Of a stretch of DNA of 64,000 nucleotides, positions 1 to 11,096 are shown piece after piece (the stretch's first letter is position 1; every line of letters starts with the position of its first letter). The stretch is from positions 1 through 64,000 of the forward strand of contig JAEWFW010000016.1 in NCBI GenBank assembly GCA_023388635.1, in the 5' to 3' direction. A model generated the notes under the pieces. The model was given only the letters and a program-made list of their open reading frames with translations, had not been told where the DNA came from and did not search any database. Made by a program: the position numbers and the translations under genes. Source of the stretch: Bacillota bacterium. GTDB taxonomy: Bacteria; Bacillota; Bacilli; Desulfuribacillales; Desulfuribacillaceae.

Positions 1-1
1 G

Positions 2-1255
2 TCTAAAAATGTACAGTTATTGTTAGAGAACTTAAATTATCCAACAACAGAAATGCCAACTAATACACCTTTTGATATCAATTTTAATTTACGCAATCCA
101 AGTTTATATAAAGCAAAAAATATAACAGTAAAAGTAGATGGTGGAGCGGAAATTTTACCGAAATCCATGCAGGTTCAATCTTTTACAGAATTTTTACCTG
201 GAGAAACAAAACAATTAAAATTCACAATGTTCGCCAAAGACGATACACCTGGAAAGAACTATCCAATAGAAATTAGAGTTTCTTATGAAATTGAAAATGA
301 TGATGATACTGACGAAAATCTTCTTAAACCTGAACCCTTTTCGCAATTTGTAGGAGTACTAGTGAAAAAATCTGATGACGACGACAAAACGATGAAACCA
401 AAATTGATCTTGAGCAACTACAGCCTCGACAAAGATTACATTCAAGCGGGTAGCGATTTTGGACTATCGATCTCATTATTAAACACTCATGCAAGTGAAG
501 AAATTCGCAATATTACGGTAAATATCAGTGCCGAAGGCGATGTTTTCTCACCCGTGAATTCGAGTAATACATTTTACATCCCGTCGATCGGTGCCAATCA
601 AGATGTCAAGCGCAGCCTGACTTTACGCCCGAAAATCGATGCTGAATTTAAAACACAAAACCTAAATCTCGACATCAAATACGAAGATAAAGACGGCAAC
701 GAATTGACTGCAAGAGAAGTGATCGGTATCCCGGTCGTTCAGGAAGTAAAACTGAATGTCGGCGAAATTGAGTTGCCAAACGACGCAATGATCGGTAATC
801 CTGTGCCAATCTCCGCAAACTTTTTCAATGCCGGGCGTGCGCTTGTCCGCAACTTGACGATCCGCTTAGAAGGAGATTTTGATACACAAGACAGAAGCAT
901 CTATGTCGGCAACATGGAACCAGGTAAAAACAGTTATTACGATGCCACTTTGACACCGACGCAACCGGGAGAAATTACCGGAAAGGTCATCTTTGAATTT
1001 TTCGATCCGATTGATCAAATGTATACGATCGAGCGCGAATTCACATTGACATTAAACGAATTTATTGATCCATTCGGTCCCGGCGGTGAGCCGTTCCCTG
1101 GCGAAATGCCTGACGACCCTTCGCTAAACGGCGGAGCCAATAAAACATACTATTATATCGGTGGTGGAGTCTTACTCGTTCTGGTAGTCGGATTTGTATT
1201 CTATAGACGGCGCAAACGAAAACGGGAGCTAGAGGAAGTGGAACTCAATGCATAG
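2..1255 (+). CDS. Surface protein with NEW3/CARDB-like beta domains and C-terminal membrane anchor (5'-truncated)
   Basis: The reading frame is open to the left edge of the window, so the N-terminus is missing; a TTG at 20 is in frame but has no ribosome site and is probably internal. About 415 residues are visible. They form at least three beta-sandwich-like repeats with the pattern of hydrophobic strands, LxPGxxK turns and SISLLN-type segments seen in COG1361/NEW3/CARDB extracellular domains. The end holds a Gly/Pro-rich linker, one membrane helix (IGGGVLLVLVVGFVFY) and a basic RRRKRKRE tail, so the bulk should be outside the cell. It overlaps the downstream permease gene by 8 bases, which implies translational coupling. 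This pairing is typical of MacB-like systems where an exported adaptor-like protein accompanies the permease; the ATPase is not in the window and may lie upstream. Codon use shifts from AT-rich to GC-richer near base 370-420. Confidence 0.7.
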   Translation, partial: SKNVQLLLENLNYPTTEMPTNTPFDINFNLRNPSLYKAKNITVKVDGGAEILPKSMQVQSFTEFLPGETKQLKFTMFAKDDTPGKNYPIEIRVSYEIENDDDTDENLLKPEPFSQFVGVLVKKSDDDDKTMKPKLILSNYSLDKDYIQAGSDFGLSISLLNTHASEEIRNITVNISAEGDVFSPVNSSNTFYIPSIGANQDVKRSLTLRPKIDAEFKTQNLNLDIKYEDKDGNELTAREVIGIPVVQEVKLNVGEIELPNDAMIGNPVPISANFFNAGRALVRNLTIRLEGDFDTQDRSIYVGNMEPGKNSYYDATLTPTQPGEITGKVIFEFFDPIDQMYTIEREFTLTLNEFIDPFGPGGEPFPGEMPDDPSLNGGANKTYYYIGGGVLLVLVVGFVFYRRRKRKRELEEVELNA

Positions 1256-2606
1256 TTTCGACCTATTGAAAATGGCTGTAAGCAGTCTGATTCGCCGAAA
1301 AACGCGCACCCTGCTGACCATTCTCGGTGTCATCATCGGTACGGCGTCGATCGTCGTCATGCTCTCACTGGGGATTGCTATGGATGAAAGTTTTAAAGAG
1401 CAGATTGCCAGTATGGGAGATTTGACAATTATCGAGATCTACAACTACGGTGGTGGAATGGCCATCGGACCTGGGGGATCACAACAGCAAATGCAATCTC
1501 CTAAACTCGACGATGCCTCTGTGGCAAAGTTGAAGAAAATTCCCAATGTCAAAGGTGTTATGCCAATTAAGCGTGCTTACATGAAGTTCGGTGCCGGACG
1601 TTACGTCGGTCACGTTCCGATCATTGGGATCGACCCTACTAACATGGAAGCATTTGATTTCAAAGTTAGTAAAGGACGGCTATTAGCTTCTAACGACAAG
1701 GACGTCATTGTCTACGGGAAAAACGTTCATTACAATTTCTATAACCCGAAATTGCGTAATAACTATTACGGCGGAATGAGTGATCAGCCAATTGTCGATT
1801 TGATGACAAGCAAAATGGTCATGACATCCGATATGAACTACGGTGAAACGCGAATCGACGTGGACAATCAACCAGATAAACCCAAGCCGAAAGTTTACGA
1901 TATCAAAGCGATCGGGGAATTGGAAGAGAGCTTTAGTGAAAAAGACTACAATATATATATGAACATAACAGCTCTGGAGAAAATCATCGAGGAAGACCGC
2001 CGCAACAACCGGGAAAATGTACGTAACTCCTCGCGCAACAGCGATAAATATGAAAGCATTTCCGTCAAAGTGTTTGATTTTACACAAGTCGAAGAAGTAC
2101 AGGCGAAAATCAAAGAAATGGGTTTCCAAACCTACAGCTTAACGGAAATTCTCAACTCGATGAGAGAACAGTCAAAAATTATTCAAGGAGTGCTCGGTGG
2201 TATCGGAGCGATCAGCTTATTAGTAGCAGCGATCGGTATTACGAACACGATGATTATGAGTATCTACGAGCGTACTAGAGAAATCGGTGTCATGAAAGTC
2301 ATCGGTGCTGACCTCGACGACATCAAGAAAATGTTCCTGATCGAAGCCGGCATGATCGGCTTCTGGGGCGGTGCATTGGGAATCGCCTTCAGTTATGGGC
2401 TGTCCTATCTACTAAATACGATAGGCGGCAGTTTAATGGGCGGTGGCATGGGTATGGGCGGTGCCAGCAAATTATCTGTCATTCCTGTGGAATTGGCATT
2501 GATCGGTCTCGCGTTTGCGACATTAATCGGTCTGATTTCAGGCTACTCCCCGGCACGCCGTGCGATGAACATCAGCGCACTTGACGCTATCCGCAACGAC
2601 AAATAA
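1248..2606 (+). CDS. ABC transporter permease, MacB/FtsX type
   Basis: 452 residues with the standard MacB_PCD plus FtsX plan. There is an N-terminal membrane helix after the conserved LIRRKTRTLLTILGVIIG segment, a large extracellular core of about residues 45-310, and three C-terminal helices containing the family motif NTMIMSIYERTREIGVMK and the terminal SGYSPARRAMNISALDAIR. These proteins are mechanotransmitting permeases that work with a separate LolD-like ATPase to move peptides, antibiotics or envelope components, or to drive an extracellular partner. The ATG lies inside the end of the upstream surface-protein gene, so the two are co-translated. A Gly/Met-rich stretch (GGGMGMGG) in the last extracellular loop is unusual. 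The substrate cannot be inferred. A strong terminator follows. Confidence 0.88.
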   Translation: MHSFDLLKMAVSSLIRRKTRTLLTILGVIIGTASIVVMLSLGIAMDESFKEQIASMGDLTIIEIYNYGGGMAIGPGGSQQQMQSPKLDDASVAKLKKIPNVKGVMPIKRAYMKFGAGRYVGHVPIIGIDPTNMEAFDFKVSKGRLLASNDKDVIVYGKNVHYNFYNPKLRNNYYGGMSDQPIVDLMTSKMVMTSDMNYGETRIDVDNQPDKPKPKVYDIKAIGELEESFSEKDYNIYMNITALEKIIEEDRRNNRENVRNSSRNSDKYESISVKVFDFTQVEEVQAKIKEMGFQTYSLTEILNSMREQSKIIQGVLGGIGAISLLVAAIGITNTMIMSIYERTREIGVMKVIGADLDDIKKMFLIEAGMIGFWGGALGIAFSYGLSYLLNTIGGSLMGGGMGMGGASKLSVIPVELALIGLAFATLIGLISGYSPARRAMNISALDAIRNDK

Positions 2607-2633
2607 ACAGATAACCGAACAGCTTTAAAAATG

Positions 2634-2687
2634 AAAAGAATCATAGTGCCCTCTGTAGGAGACGTGTACTATGATTCTTTTTTATTT
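2634..2687. terminator. Bidirectional rho-independent terminator
   Basis: A 13-base stem (AAAGAATCATAGT at 2635-2647 pairing with 2668-2680) encloses a 20-base loop and is followed by T6 on the plus strand. The minus strand also shows a T-rich tract after the stem. It sits between the convergent permease and CuAO_N1 genes and can serve both. Confidence 0.85.
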
Positions 2688-2707
2688 TGATTCTGCAAAT
2701 TAAAGCT

Positions 2708-4750
2708 TTATTCTGGCCAGTCAATCGTATGTGTTGTACGCGTATTCTTTGATAAGTAATGATCGTTCCCGCTGTGGATTGAATCAACAATCATATCACT
2801 GTTGTCACCAACATAATAAAATATACTGTCATGCGCCCTATTCATATAGGTAACAGGAAACGTATTACGATTGTGTAGCATCACGTGATCCTCATTGACA
2901 TACCGTTTTCGTATCACTTGTGTCGTAACGTTTCTCTCAATCTCCCCATCTTGCGTATAGAAAATCCAATCCTTACCTCTATTTAACCCTGTTTGTACTA
3001 TCACTGATTCCTCATCCACAAAAAAATTCATCACCTCATCTGCAATGTGCTCCTCTATCTGCTCACTTTGTTGCGCTCCCGATGTCAAACGTATTTTATA
3101 CAAAGATCCCGGGATTCTCCCAGAAACACGCTGCTTCCAACTAACCACATCATCAAAAACTAAATAATAAACATGCCCTCTTTCTACAACCATTCCCAGA
3201 ATTTCTTGATCACTGATTCTAACAGCATCTTCACCCGAAGCCTGATTGATCCCACGCGCATATTCCAAATCAATACTGTACAGATATCCAATTGTCTGCC
3301 CAATTCCCATCGGAATCCGCGAGCGATTTGATGTGCGATTATTTGCTTTATCCTCCAAAGATTGTTCAAATGTCATAAACACGATCTGTCCGTCTGAAAG
3401 ATAAAAGTGCATGATTGGCTCCGCTAATAGTTTCTCCTTTTCTGAACCATCCGTACGTACTCTGTATAAATGCCTGTGGTCGGAAATATTTACATAGTAT
3501 AACCAATCATCAACTAATAACATCTGATCAGCGGCATCATGTACAATCGTTTCTGATGCTTCTTCCATCCAATAGTAGTAATACGAATAGACAGTATCAG
3601 TCGATTGGGGTCTCCCATCAAAGCGAATCCGACTGATGACATTATCCTTAGAAAGATTCACATAGTATACCCACTGTCCCGATGCATTCAGATAAGATAC
3701 CCTATCGTTCGACAAACGCTCTATGTCTTGATTCCTGATCGATTGCTTGAACAACCCACCATTTTTACCGGCAAAGTATATAGCATCGCCTCTCTCCACA
3801 GCAAGCCCCTTATTGTAGAGATTCGATGATGTGTTTCCCATATCGTTATGTGTCGACACGACAAGGAAGCCATCTTCGATTGTCTTCTCTCCGTTTACGT
3901 ATATAAGTAGGCGATACTCTCCTTTTTCCCAAGCAGAATCCTCACCTGAGTGATTCTCATCAGATATAATTTCATTCTTCTCCAATGCTCCATATGATCG
4001 TAAACCACTCAGCCCAAAGGATACCTCACTATTCGTATCCACCCGATCCATAATGATCTCGCCATCTGGATTCCACAATTCTGTCCGTATATGCAATGGA
4101 TATTGACCATTACTAGTACTTCCTGCCTTCCATTGGAATTCAAGCACCATATTGTAATAGACCGTTGGCACATGCTCAAGAAACACGCTCTCCTGATCAA
4201 ATGCCACACTTCTAGGGGGATTCAGACCAAATGCTACCCGTCCTTCTGCATGCAATTGGTTGTCTCCAATAATCGTTGGAATCTCTGGTTCTGGTTTTTC
4301 GTCATTTGAATTAACTGATGTGAAAAGATCTACACGACGCTCTTTCTTCATCCATTGCACTTGCACTCCTAAAGATTCCGAAATAAACCGTAATGGAACC
4401 ATCATACGACTTCCTACAGTCCTTGCAGGGACATCCAATTTCACAGACTGATAATTGACATATGCCTGATTAGAATCCCGTATGATAACAATATGTATCC
4501 CATTCTTTATTGCATATGCCGTTTGAACATCATGCTGCCAATCCACATCCATTTCAAGGGCGTTAAATATTGCTCGCATTGGCACAAGTGTACGCCCCTG
4601 TACTTCGACGGGCGGAACATCAAATACAATCTCTTCTCCATCCAAAAATACGCGAATCACATTATTATCTGCATAAGCAGTATATACAACAAAAGTAAGC
4701 AAAACGGCGACGGTTACGCACAATACGCGCCAAACTTTAACCATTATCAA
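2708..4750 (-). CDS. Secreted protein with copper-amine-oxidase N-terminal (CuAO_N1) domain and DUF5050-like propeller
   Basis: 680 residues. A signal peptide or membrane anchor (about residues 5-27, ending TAYA) is followed by a CuAO_N1 domain (about 32-145) showing the repeated hallmarks GRTLVPMRAIFNALEM and GSRMMVPLRFISESLG. In Bacillota this domain is common in secreted and wall-associated proteins and does not imply amine oxidase activity; no catalytic amine-oxidase domain is present. The remainder (about 300-620) is rich in repeated aromatic strands such as YFAGKNGGLFKQ, WVYYVNLSKDN and DWLYYVNISD, a pattern of DUF5050-type beta-propeller repeats. Its start lies within the end of the SLH gene (14-base overlap), so both form one operon transcribed from upstream of 7253. 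A role as an envelope-bound scaffold or sensor is inference. Confidence 0.75.
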   Translation of the reverse strand: MIMVKVWRVLCVTVAVLLTFVVYTAYADNNVIRVFLDGEEIVFDVPPVEVQGRTLVPMRAIFNALEMDVDWQHDVQTAYAIKNGIHIVIIRDSNQAYVNYQSVKLDVPARTVGSRMMVPLRFISESLGVQVQWMKKERRVDLFTSVNSNDEKPEPEIPTIIGDNQLHAEGRVAFGLNPPRSVAFDQESVFLEHVPTVYYNMVLEFQWKAGSTSNGQYPLHIRTELWNPDGEIIMDRVDTNSEVSFGLSGLRSYGALEKNEIISDENHSGEDSAWEKGEYRLLIYVNGEKTIEDGFLVVSTHNDMGNTSSNLYNKGLAVERGDAIYFAGKNGGLFKQSIRNQDIERLSNDRVSYLNASGQWVYYVNLSKDNVISRIRFDGRPQSTDTVYSYYYYWMEEASETIVHDAADQMLLVDDWLYYVNISDHRHLYRVRTDGSEKEKLLAEPIMHFYLSDGQIVFMTFEQSLEDKANNRTSNRSRIPMGIGQTIGYLYSIDLEYARGINQASGEDAVRISDQEILGMVVERGHVYYLVFDDVVSWKQRVSGRIPGSLYKIRLTSGAQQSEQIEEHIADEVMNFFVDEESVIVQTGLNRGKDWIFYTQDGEIERNVTTQVIRKRYVNEDHVMLHNRNTFPVTYMNRAHDSIFYYVGDNSDMIVDSIHSGNDHYLSKNTRTTHTIDWPE

Positions 4751-7253
4751 TACTCACCACCGTTTCATTAACAATTTCCATAGTATATCTTCTCTTCACA
4801 CGTAAACTATCTTTTATTTCGTCCAAATACTTCCACTCTCTTTGGAATAAGATCGTATCGTCAGGCAACCAATAAATAAAATGCTTTCCCTGATCGTTTC
4901 TCACCCAGATCGTCTTTTGTTCAATATTCACTTGAACAATCACATATGTGTGTTCTGTTTCCTCTACTATCTGAATACGTGTAACAACACCTTGATCAAA
5001 TTGTAATTCTACAACCTTATTTAGAAACGCCTTTACATTTTGAACTCTGTCACTTAGTGAAAAGCGAGCGCGATCATTGTCTGCACCTTGAAGCCATATA
5101 TATCTATCATTATAATCAATGACCTGTCCGCGAATAGCCTCGACATCAATAATCTCAATTGTAGTCGCAATTTCACCTTCATACCACACCCTCACAGTCT
5201 GTCCTGTGTATAAATTCGACTGTGAAATGTTCTGATATCCACTCCACATAACATCAGTTTTCGAATTGATTTGATACGATCGTTGGTAATATGCGCTTTC
5301 ACCCAACACAATTTGTTTATTTCCATCAGATATCGCTCTGATTTCATAAATAACTCCTTCCTCCATATTTCGCTGGTAAACATCTATCCGTTGCACTTTC
5401 CCATCTACCAGACGTATATTCATCTGATCATTTTTTCTCAGATCACTAACTGTTGCCTGACTATGATTACTAATTAACACATGTACATCATCAGCGATAT
5501 CTAACCGTCGTTCGATTCCATGCTCATCCAAAAATACAATATTCTTTGACAACACCCTTACAAAACTTCCTACAATCTGATCCACTAACTCAATTTCAAT
5601 GACTTCATCATATATACCATTTCCATTTTGATCATAACGATCAAAGGTAACACGCAAATAGGAACCCTTCTGTAAATTTGACAACTCCGACTGAGAATTC
5701 ATTCCAAACCGCACTCTTGGCGTATCAACGACATTGTATATTTTTTCTTTATTTTCCGCAGTTGACATATAAATCTGCTTTCTTCCCTGATCATACTTTA
5801 CAAAATATCCTTGCTCCATCATTGGACGCAGAACCTCAATATCATAAATATATCGTCCATATGCGAAAATTCGGACGTATTCACCATATTGTGTAGCTAC
5901 GCTAATTCCTTCCGGTACGAAAAATATATCTGATTGCGACTGACTGTGACGAATCGTCAACTCCGAATTATATGTGTTATAGGATACCAGATCTCCTGTG
6001 TAACTCATCATCCGCTCATCCTGTCTCTCTAACTCCACAACTTGTTTGCCTGCTCTTCCTGTATCCGCCATAATTGCCCGATACAATGCCCCTATTTGAA
6101 CATCACCCGTTGCTCCATGCAAGTCTGTTATCTTAATATTAGGACTGATACTATACTGTTGTTCTTCGCCATTAAGGTCTTCCCATATGAGTCTCTGTCT
6201 AGTGCGATCCAGACTTTTTATAAAACCTACGTTATACTTCGTCTCATAATCATCATAAACATTCGTATAATCTGGATCATATGTCGCATCCTGTTCATAC
6301 CCTTCTGAAGTAACTGACACATATACAATTGATTCGCCTCTCAATATATAATCAATTTGCTGTCCCTTTCTTATTTGTTGAATACTTCGTCTCTCTACCA
6401 CCCTATCGTTTCCCCATTGCGCTGGCTGGTAAAATACATCTGCTAACGGATGAACCTGATATCGCATCATCCCTTTGTAACGGTCACGCACCATCATAAC
6501 TCCAGTGGAGGCATCGTAGTCTTCAACAAATCCATATGTACTTTTATACAATGTATAATCACTCATATATGTGTCGAAATAATTCATAAATAACACCGAC
6601 AACTCTGCTCTCGTCATACTTGCCTTAGGACGAAACGTATTATCAGGATACCCTGTCATCAGCCCTTCCTGCTGTACAACTTGAACATATCCACGCTGAT
6701 TTGGCAAAATATCCTGACGATCATTAAAATAGAGCGGATATTGTACTTCCTTGGCCTCTTCTTCCTTACGGATCATCCGCACCATAAGCTGCGCCATCCA
6801 AGTACGGTCAGCCAGTTCATACCAGTTAAGCTCCTGAGTATAACCGCTAATTAGACCATTTCGATATGCTGCACTCAAGTACCCTTCTGCCCATTCCAGC
6901 CCTTGTCCTTCGATCAAATACATATAAGGATCATTGCTTTTTTCAAGTTCTTTTGCTTCAGGCTCTAAGCCTAGCGAACGTACCGCCATAACGATTGCCT
7001 CTATCTTCTTGATTGGTGCATTTGGGCGAAACGTCCCATCAGGGAATCCTCCCAGAACACCACGTAATGTCAATTGTCGAATCTCTGGTTCTGCCCAAGG
7101 AGCCTCATCTAAATCTGGAAACCGAATTTCCATCCTTTCTTCTACTGTCAATTCTGATACTGCATCACTATGCGTACTCGTAATAATCAGCGCTATTGCT
7201 ATCACTATAAGTGGTATCCCTATTTTCTTTGTGAACATTTTTTGTATATACAT
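4737..7253 (-). CDS. SLH-domain surface protein with long beta-repeat C-terminal region
   Basis: 838 residues, started at an ATG preceded by GGGGAGG. A signal peptide covers residues 1-31. Three S-layer homology modules follow (about 40-95, 105-165, 175-235), with the signatures GVLGGFPDGTFRPNAPIKK and GLMTGYPDNTFRPKASMTR; the middle module is degenerate. Such triplets bind pyruvylated secondary cell-wall polymer and anchor proteins to the wall. The rest consists of repeated 60-70-residue units of beta character resembling those of the SLH protein at 40254-42944, so the two are paralogues of unknown function. The downstream CuAO_N1 gene overlaps by 14 bases. A promoter with an extended -10 and an inverted repeat over the -35 lies upstream. 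Confidence 0.85.
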   Translation of the reverse strand: MYIQKMFTKKIGIPLIVIAIALIITSTHSDAVSELTVEERMEIRFPDLDEAPWAEPEIRQLTLRGVLGGFPDGTFRPNAPIKKIEAIVMAVRSLGLEPEAKELEKSNDPYMYLIEGQGLEWAEGYLSAAYRNGLISGYTQELNWYELADRTWMAQLMVRMIRKEEEAKEVQYPLYFNDRQDILPNQRGYVQVVQQEGLMTGYPDNTFRPKASMTRAELSVLFMNYFDTYMSDYTLYKSTYGFVEDYDASTGVMMVRDRYKGMMRYQVHPLADVFYQPAQWGNDRVVERRSIQQIRKGQQIDYILRGESIVYVSVTSEGYEQDATYDPDYTNVYDDYETKYNVGFIKSLDRTRQRLIWEDLNGEEQQYSISPNIKITDLHGATGDVQIGALYRAIMADTGRAGKQVVELERQDERMMSYTGDLVSYNTYNSELTIRHSQSQSDIFFVPEGISVATQYGEYVRIFAYGRYIYDIEVLRPMMEQGYFVKYDQGRKQIYMSTAENKEKIYNVVDTPRVRFGMNSQSELSNLQKGSYLRVTFDRYDQNGNGIYDEVIEIELVDQIVGSFVRVLSKNIVFLDEHGIERRLDIADDVHVLISNHSQATVSDLRKNDQMNIRLVDGKVQRIDVYQRNMEEGVIYEIRAISDGNKQIVLGESAYYQRSYQINSKTDVMWSGYQNISQSNLYTGQTVRVWYEGEIATTIEIIDVEAIRGQVIDYNDRYIWLQGADNDRARFSLSDRVQNVKAFLNKVVELQFDQGVVTRIQIVEETEHTYVIVQVNIEQKTIWVRNDQGKHFIYWLPDDTILFQREWKYLDEIKDSLRVKRRYTMEIVNETVVSIDNG

Positions 7254-7304
7254 AATTCCTCCCCATTTCTAAACAATCATTTCCAAGCAATAATATATAC
7301 CTCT

Positions 7305-7349
7305 ATTATACCATGGAGTAGATATGAGTAAGACCGAATTTTTACTCAT
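7305..7349 (-). promoter_or_regulatory. Promoter of the SLH operon with operator-like inverted repeat
   Basis: On the minus strand an extended -10, TGGTATAAT, has its hexamer at 7305-7310. The expected -35 position (7328-7333) has no good TTGACA match but lies inside a perfect 8-base inverted repeat, ATGAGTAA (7324-7331) and TTACTCAT (7342-7349), spaced 10 bases. A 13-base half of this repeat (AATTTTTACTCAT) recurs at 36627-36639 in front of the polysaccharide regulator gene. A binding site for an activator or repressor is inferred. Confidence 0.5.
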
Positions 7350-7393
7350 TTTCTTAATACTCAGCGTAGTCATTCTGAACTGTTTACAGTTAT

Positions 7394-7448
7394 TTCATAG
7401 AATGGTAGACTGCATTTATAATATACTACTGTTATGGCATTATGCCAT
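7394..7448 (+). promoter_or_regulatory. galU promoter with palindromic operator-like site
   Basis: TTCATA (7394-7399), 17 bases, TATAAT (7417-7422) forms a good sigma-A-type promoter. Shortly downstream lies the perfect 7-1-7 palindrome ATGGCAT/T/ATGCCAT (7434-7448), placed where a repressor would block transcription start. The leader to the galU start is then about 75 bases. Confidence 0.5.
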
Positions 7449-7505
7449 CATTATAGTCGCTATCATGCGCTATTTTTAATGTTGATCCAGAAAAGGAGGA
7501 ACAAT

Positions 7506-8372
7506 ATGCAAGTCCGCAAAGCAATTATCCCAGCGGCTGGTCTAGGAACGCGATTTCTGCCAGCGACCAAAGCACAGCCGAAAGAGATGTTGCCAATCGT
7601 AGATAAGCCGACAATTCAATATGTTGTAGAAGAAGCCGTAGCATCTGGTATCACCGATATCTTAATCATAACTGGACGTAACAAACGCGCCATTGAAGAT
7701 CATTTTGACCGCTCTATAGAATTAGAGCACGAACTAGAAAGAAAAGAGAAATTCGAGCTTCTTGAATCAATCCGTCATATTTCTGATATGGTCGATATTC
7801 ATTATGTACGTCAAAAGCAAACCTTGGGTCTTGGACATGCCGTTCTCTGTGCCCGTAAATTTATCGGTGACGAGCCTTTTGCCGTCATGCTGGGTGATGA
7901 TATCGTCAAAAGCGAAAAGCCAGTCATACAGCAAATGACCGAGGTCTATGAACAAACACAAGCGACAATTGTTGGCGTGCAAGAAGTTCCTTTACACCAT
8001 ACAGTAAAATACGGAATCGTTTCAGGTCAATGGGAAACGGACAGATTATTCAGGGTTTACTCGTTAATAGAAAAGCCAAAACAAGATCCACCGTCAACGC
8101 TCGCCGTTATGGGACGCTATATTCTAACGTCCGATATCTTCTCCGTACTGGAACAACAGCAACCAGGAACCGGCGGTGAAATACAGTTGACCGATGCTTT
8201 GAACAGCTTGGTGCAATCCGCAGCTACGCCCTCATGCTATGCGTACAAATTTGACGGCAAACGCTACGATGTGGGAGACAAATTAGGATTCTTGCAAGCC
8301 AATATTGAATTTGCGCTTGAGCGGGATGAATTAAAAGACCCCCTTATAGAATATCTGTATAATTTTAAATAA
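7506..8372 (+). CDS. galU: UTP-glucose-1-phosphate uridylyltransferase
   Basis: Makes UDP-glucose from UTP and glucose-1-phosphate in the cytoplasm, feeding teichoic acid, capsule and glycolipid synthesis. The start is set at the ATG preceded by AAAAGGAGGAACAAT, giving 288 residues; an in-frame ATG further upstream would add 24 residues without a ribosome site. The nucleotidyltransferase signature GLGTRFLPATKAQPKEMLPI is at residues 12-31. Further family motifs are VMLGDDIV, EKP and GGEIQLTDAL, followed by the C-terminal YDVGDKLGFLQANIEFAL. Length and motifs are those of a complete GalU/GtaB. It is transcribed alone, between its own promoter and a terminator, divergently from the SLH operon. 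Confidence 0.95.
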   Translation: MQVRKAIIPAAGLGTRFLPATKAQPKEMLPIVDKPTIQYVVEEAVASGITDILIITGRNKRAIEDHFDRSIELEHELERKEKFELLESIRHISDMVDIHYVRQKQTLGLGHAVLCARKFIGDEPFAVMLGDDIVKSEKPVIQQMTEVYEQTQATIVGVQEVPLHHTVKYGIVSGQWETDRLFRVYSLIEKPKQDPPSTLAVMGRYILTSDIFSVLEQQQPGTGGEIQLTDALNSLVQSAATPSCYAYKFDGKRYDVGDKLGFLQANIEFALERDELKDPLIEYLYNFK

Positions 8373-8422
8373 AAAGCAAGGATATGCTACTGCATGATAC
8401 AGCGGCGTGTCCTTGCTTTTAT
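8371..8422. terminator. Bidirectional terminator between galU and the dehydratase gene
   Basis: AAAAGCAAGGATA (8372-8384) pairs with TGTCCTTGCTTTT (8409-8421 region), one weak position, loop about 24 bases. Each strand ends in a T-rich run. It lies between convergent genes. Confidence 0.75.
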
Positions 8423-8501
8423 ACTTACACCTCATTTTAAACATCTCTTAACATCAGAAATCTAACCCTGCATCATCGTCCGCTTCCATGTATGTCTGCT
8501 A

Positions 8502-10445
<1,944 letters not shown>

Positions 10446-10516
10446 GTATCAACAGCTCCCTTCCGCTACTTATTATATCAGTTTACGACATGCAAATCTA
10501 TGCTTCGACAAAATCC

Positions 10517-10580
10517 TTCCCATTTTTTCGCTCTCTGTGCATTGTATAGAGTGTCAGTAAAATCAATAATAACCTGACAC
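10517..10580 (+). promoter_or_regulatory. Promoter-like motif and inverted repeat upstream of the DUF1659 gene
   Basis: TTCCC (10517-10521), 16 bases, TGCATTGTA (10538-10546). The same two boxes with the same 16-base gap occur upstream of the BhlA-like gene at 11969-11998. Directly downstream, GTGTCAG (10551-10557) and CTGACAC (10574-10580) form a perfect inverted repeat spaced 16 bases. I infer a promoter for an alternative sigma factor, perhaps the one encoded at 11158-11763, plus an operator or mRNA hairpin. Confidence 0.4.
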
Positions 10581-10605
10581 AAAATTCTCGAAAGGAGTGA
10601 ACTTC

Positions 10606-10830
10606 ATGGCAGTCATCAGCGAGCATACGGATAGTCGTGTCACACTCGTTTTGCAAAATGGATTCAACGAATCCGGTAATCCGATCTTCAAGAGCAAAAC
10701 ATTTAACCGTGTAAAACCTGCCGCGACCGATGAATTAGTATTCTCCGTCGCCACATCTCTAACCTCTTTGCAAACATTGCCGTTATCAAGCATCGAGCGG
10801 ATCAACACCCTCACTTTAGAAGAAGAATAA
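10606..10830 (+). CDS. DUF1659 family small protein
   Basis: 74 residues; the ATG at 10606 follows AAAGGAGTG, while an in-frame GTG at 10597 lies inside that ribosome site and is rejected. The sequence VTLVLQNGFNESGNPIFKSK matches the compact DUF1659 pattern, and the family usually sits directly before DUF2922, as here. No signal peptide, membrane helix or catalytic motif is visible. The function is unknown. It is first in a two-gene unit ended by a hairpin at 11097-11155. It shares an unusual promoter-like motif with the BhlA-like gene nearby. Confidence 0.85.
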   Translation: MAVISEHTDSRVTLVLQNGFNESGNPIFKSKTFNRVKPAATDELVFSVATSLTSLQTLPLSSIERINTLTLEEE

Positions 10831-10869
10831 ACCCGTTCTCCCAAATTTCTATGAAAGGAGGGGTAGACT

Positions 10870-11085
10870 ATGAACAGAACGTTAGAGCTTGTATTCCGCA
10901 ACCGCGAAGGCAAAGTCACACGCATCACCATCGATAATCCTGTCGAGCCAGTAGATCCGCAAGCAGTAGAGACAGCCATGGATGCCATACTTACTGCCGA
11001 TATCTTCAACCACGGCGGCGGTCTTGTGGAAAAAATCGAAGCACGCATCGTCGGCAGAAGTGTCGAACAGATTTCCTTTGCATAA
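10870..11085 (+). CDS. DUF2922 family small protein
   Basis: 71 residues with AAAGGAGGGG upstream of the ATG. It begins LELVFRNREGKVTRITIDNP and ends with a segment ETAMDAILTADIF, the DUF2922 pattern. It is co-transcribed with the DUF1659 gene 39 bases upstream, a pairing conserved in many Bacilli. It is soluble by appearance. The function is unknown; the neighbouring sigma factor and holin-like gene make a small dedicated regulon plausible. Confidence 0.87.
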   Translation: MNRTLELVFRNREGKVTRITIDNPVEPVDPQAVETAMDAILTADIFNHGGGLVEKIEARIVGRSVEQISFA

Positions 11086-11096
11086 TCACTGATACA

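Noticed and set aside
1683..2129. A 148-codon minus-strand frame inside the permease gene
   Set aside because: It is antisense to a clear MacB-type coding region, with no start signal and a low-complexity hydrophobic translation.
2708..4750. Copper amine oxidase activity for the CuAO_N1 proteins
   Set aside because: Only the small N-terminal-type domain is present; the catalytic domain with the topaquinone tyrosine and copper-binding His residues is absent here and in the 46550-48778 protein.
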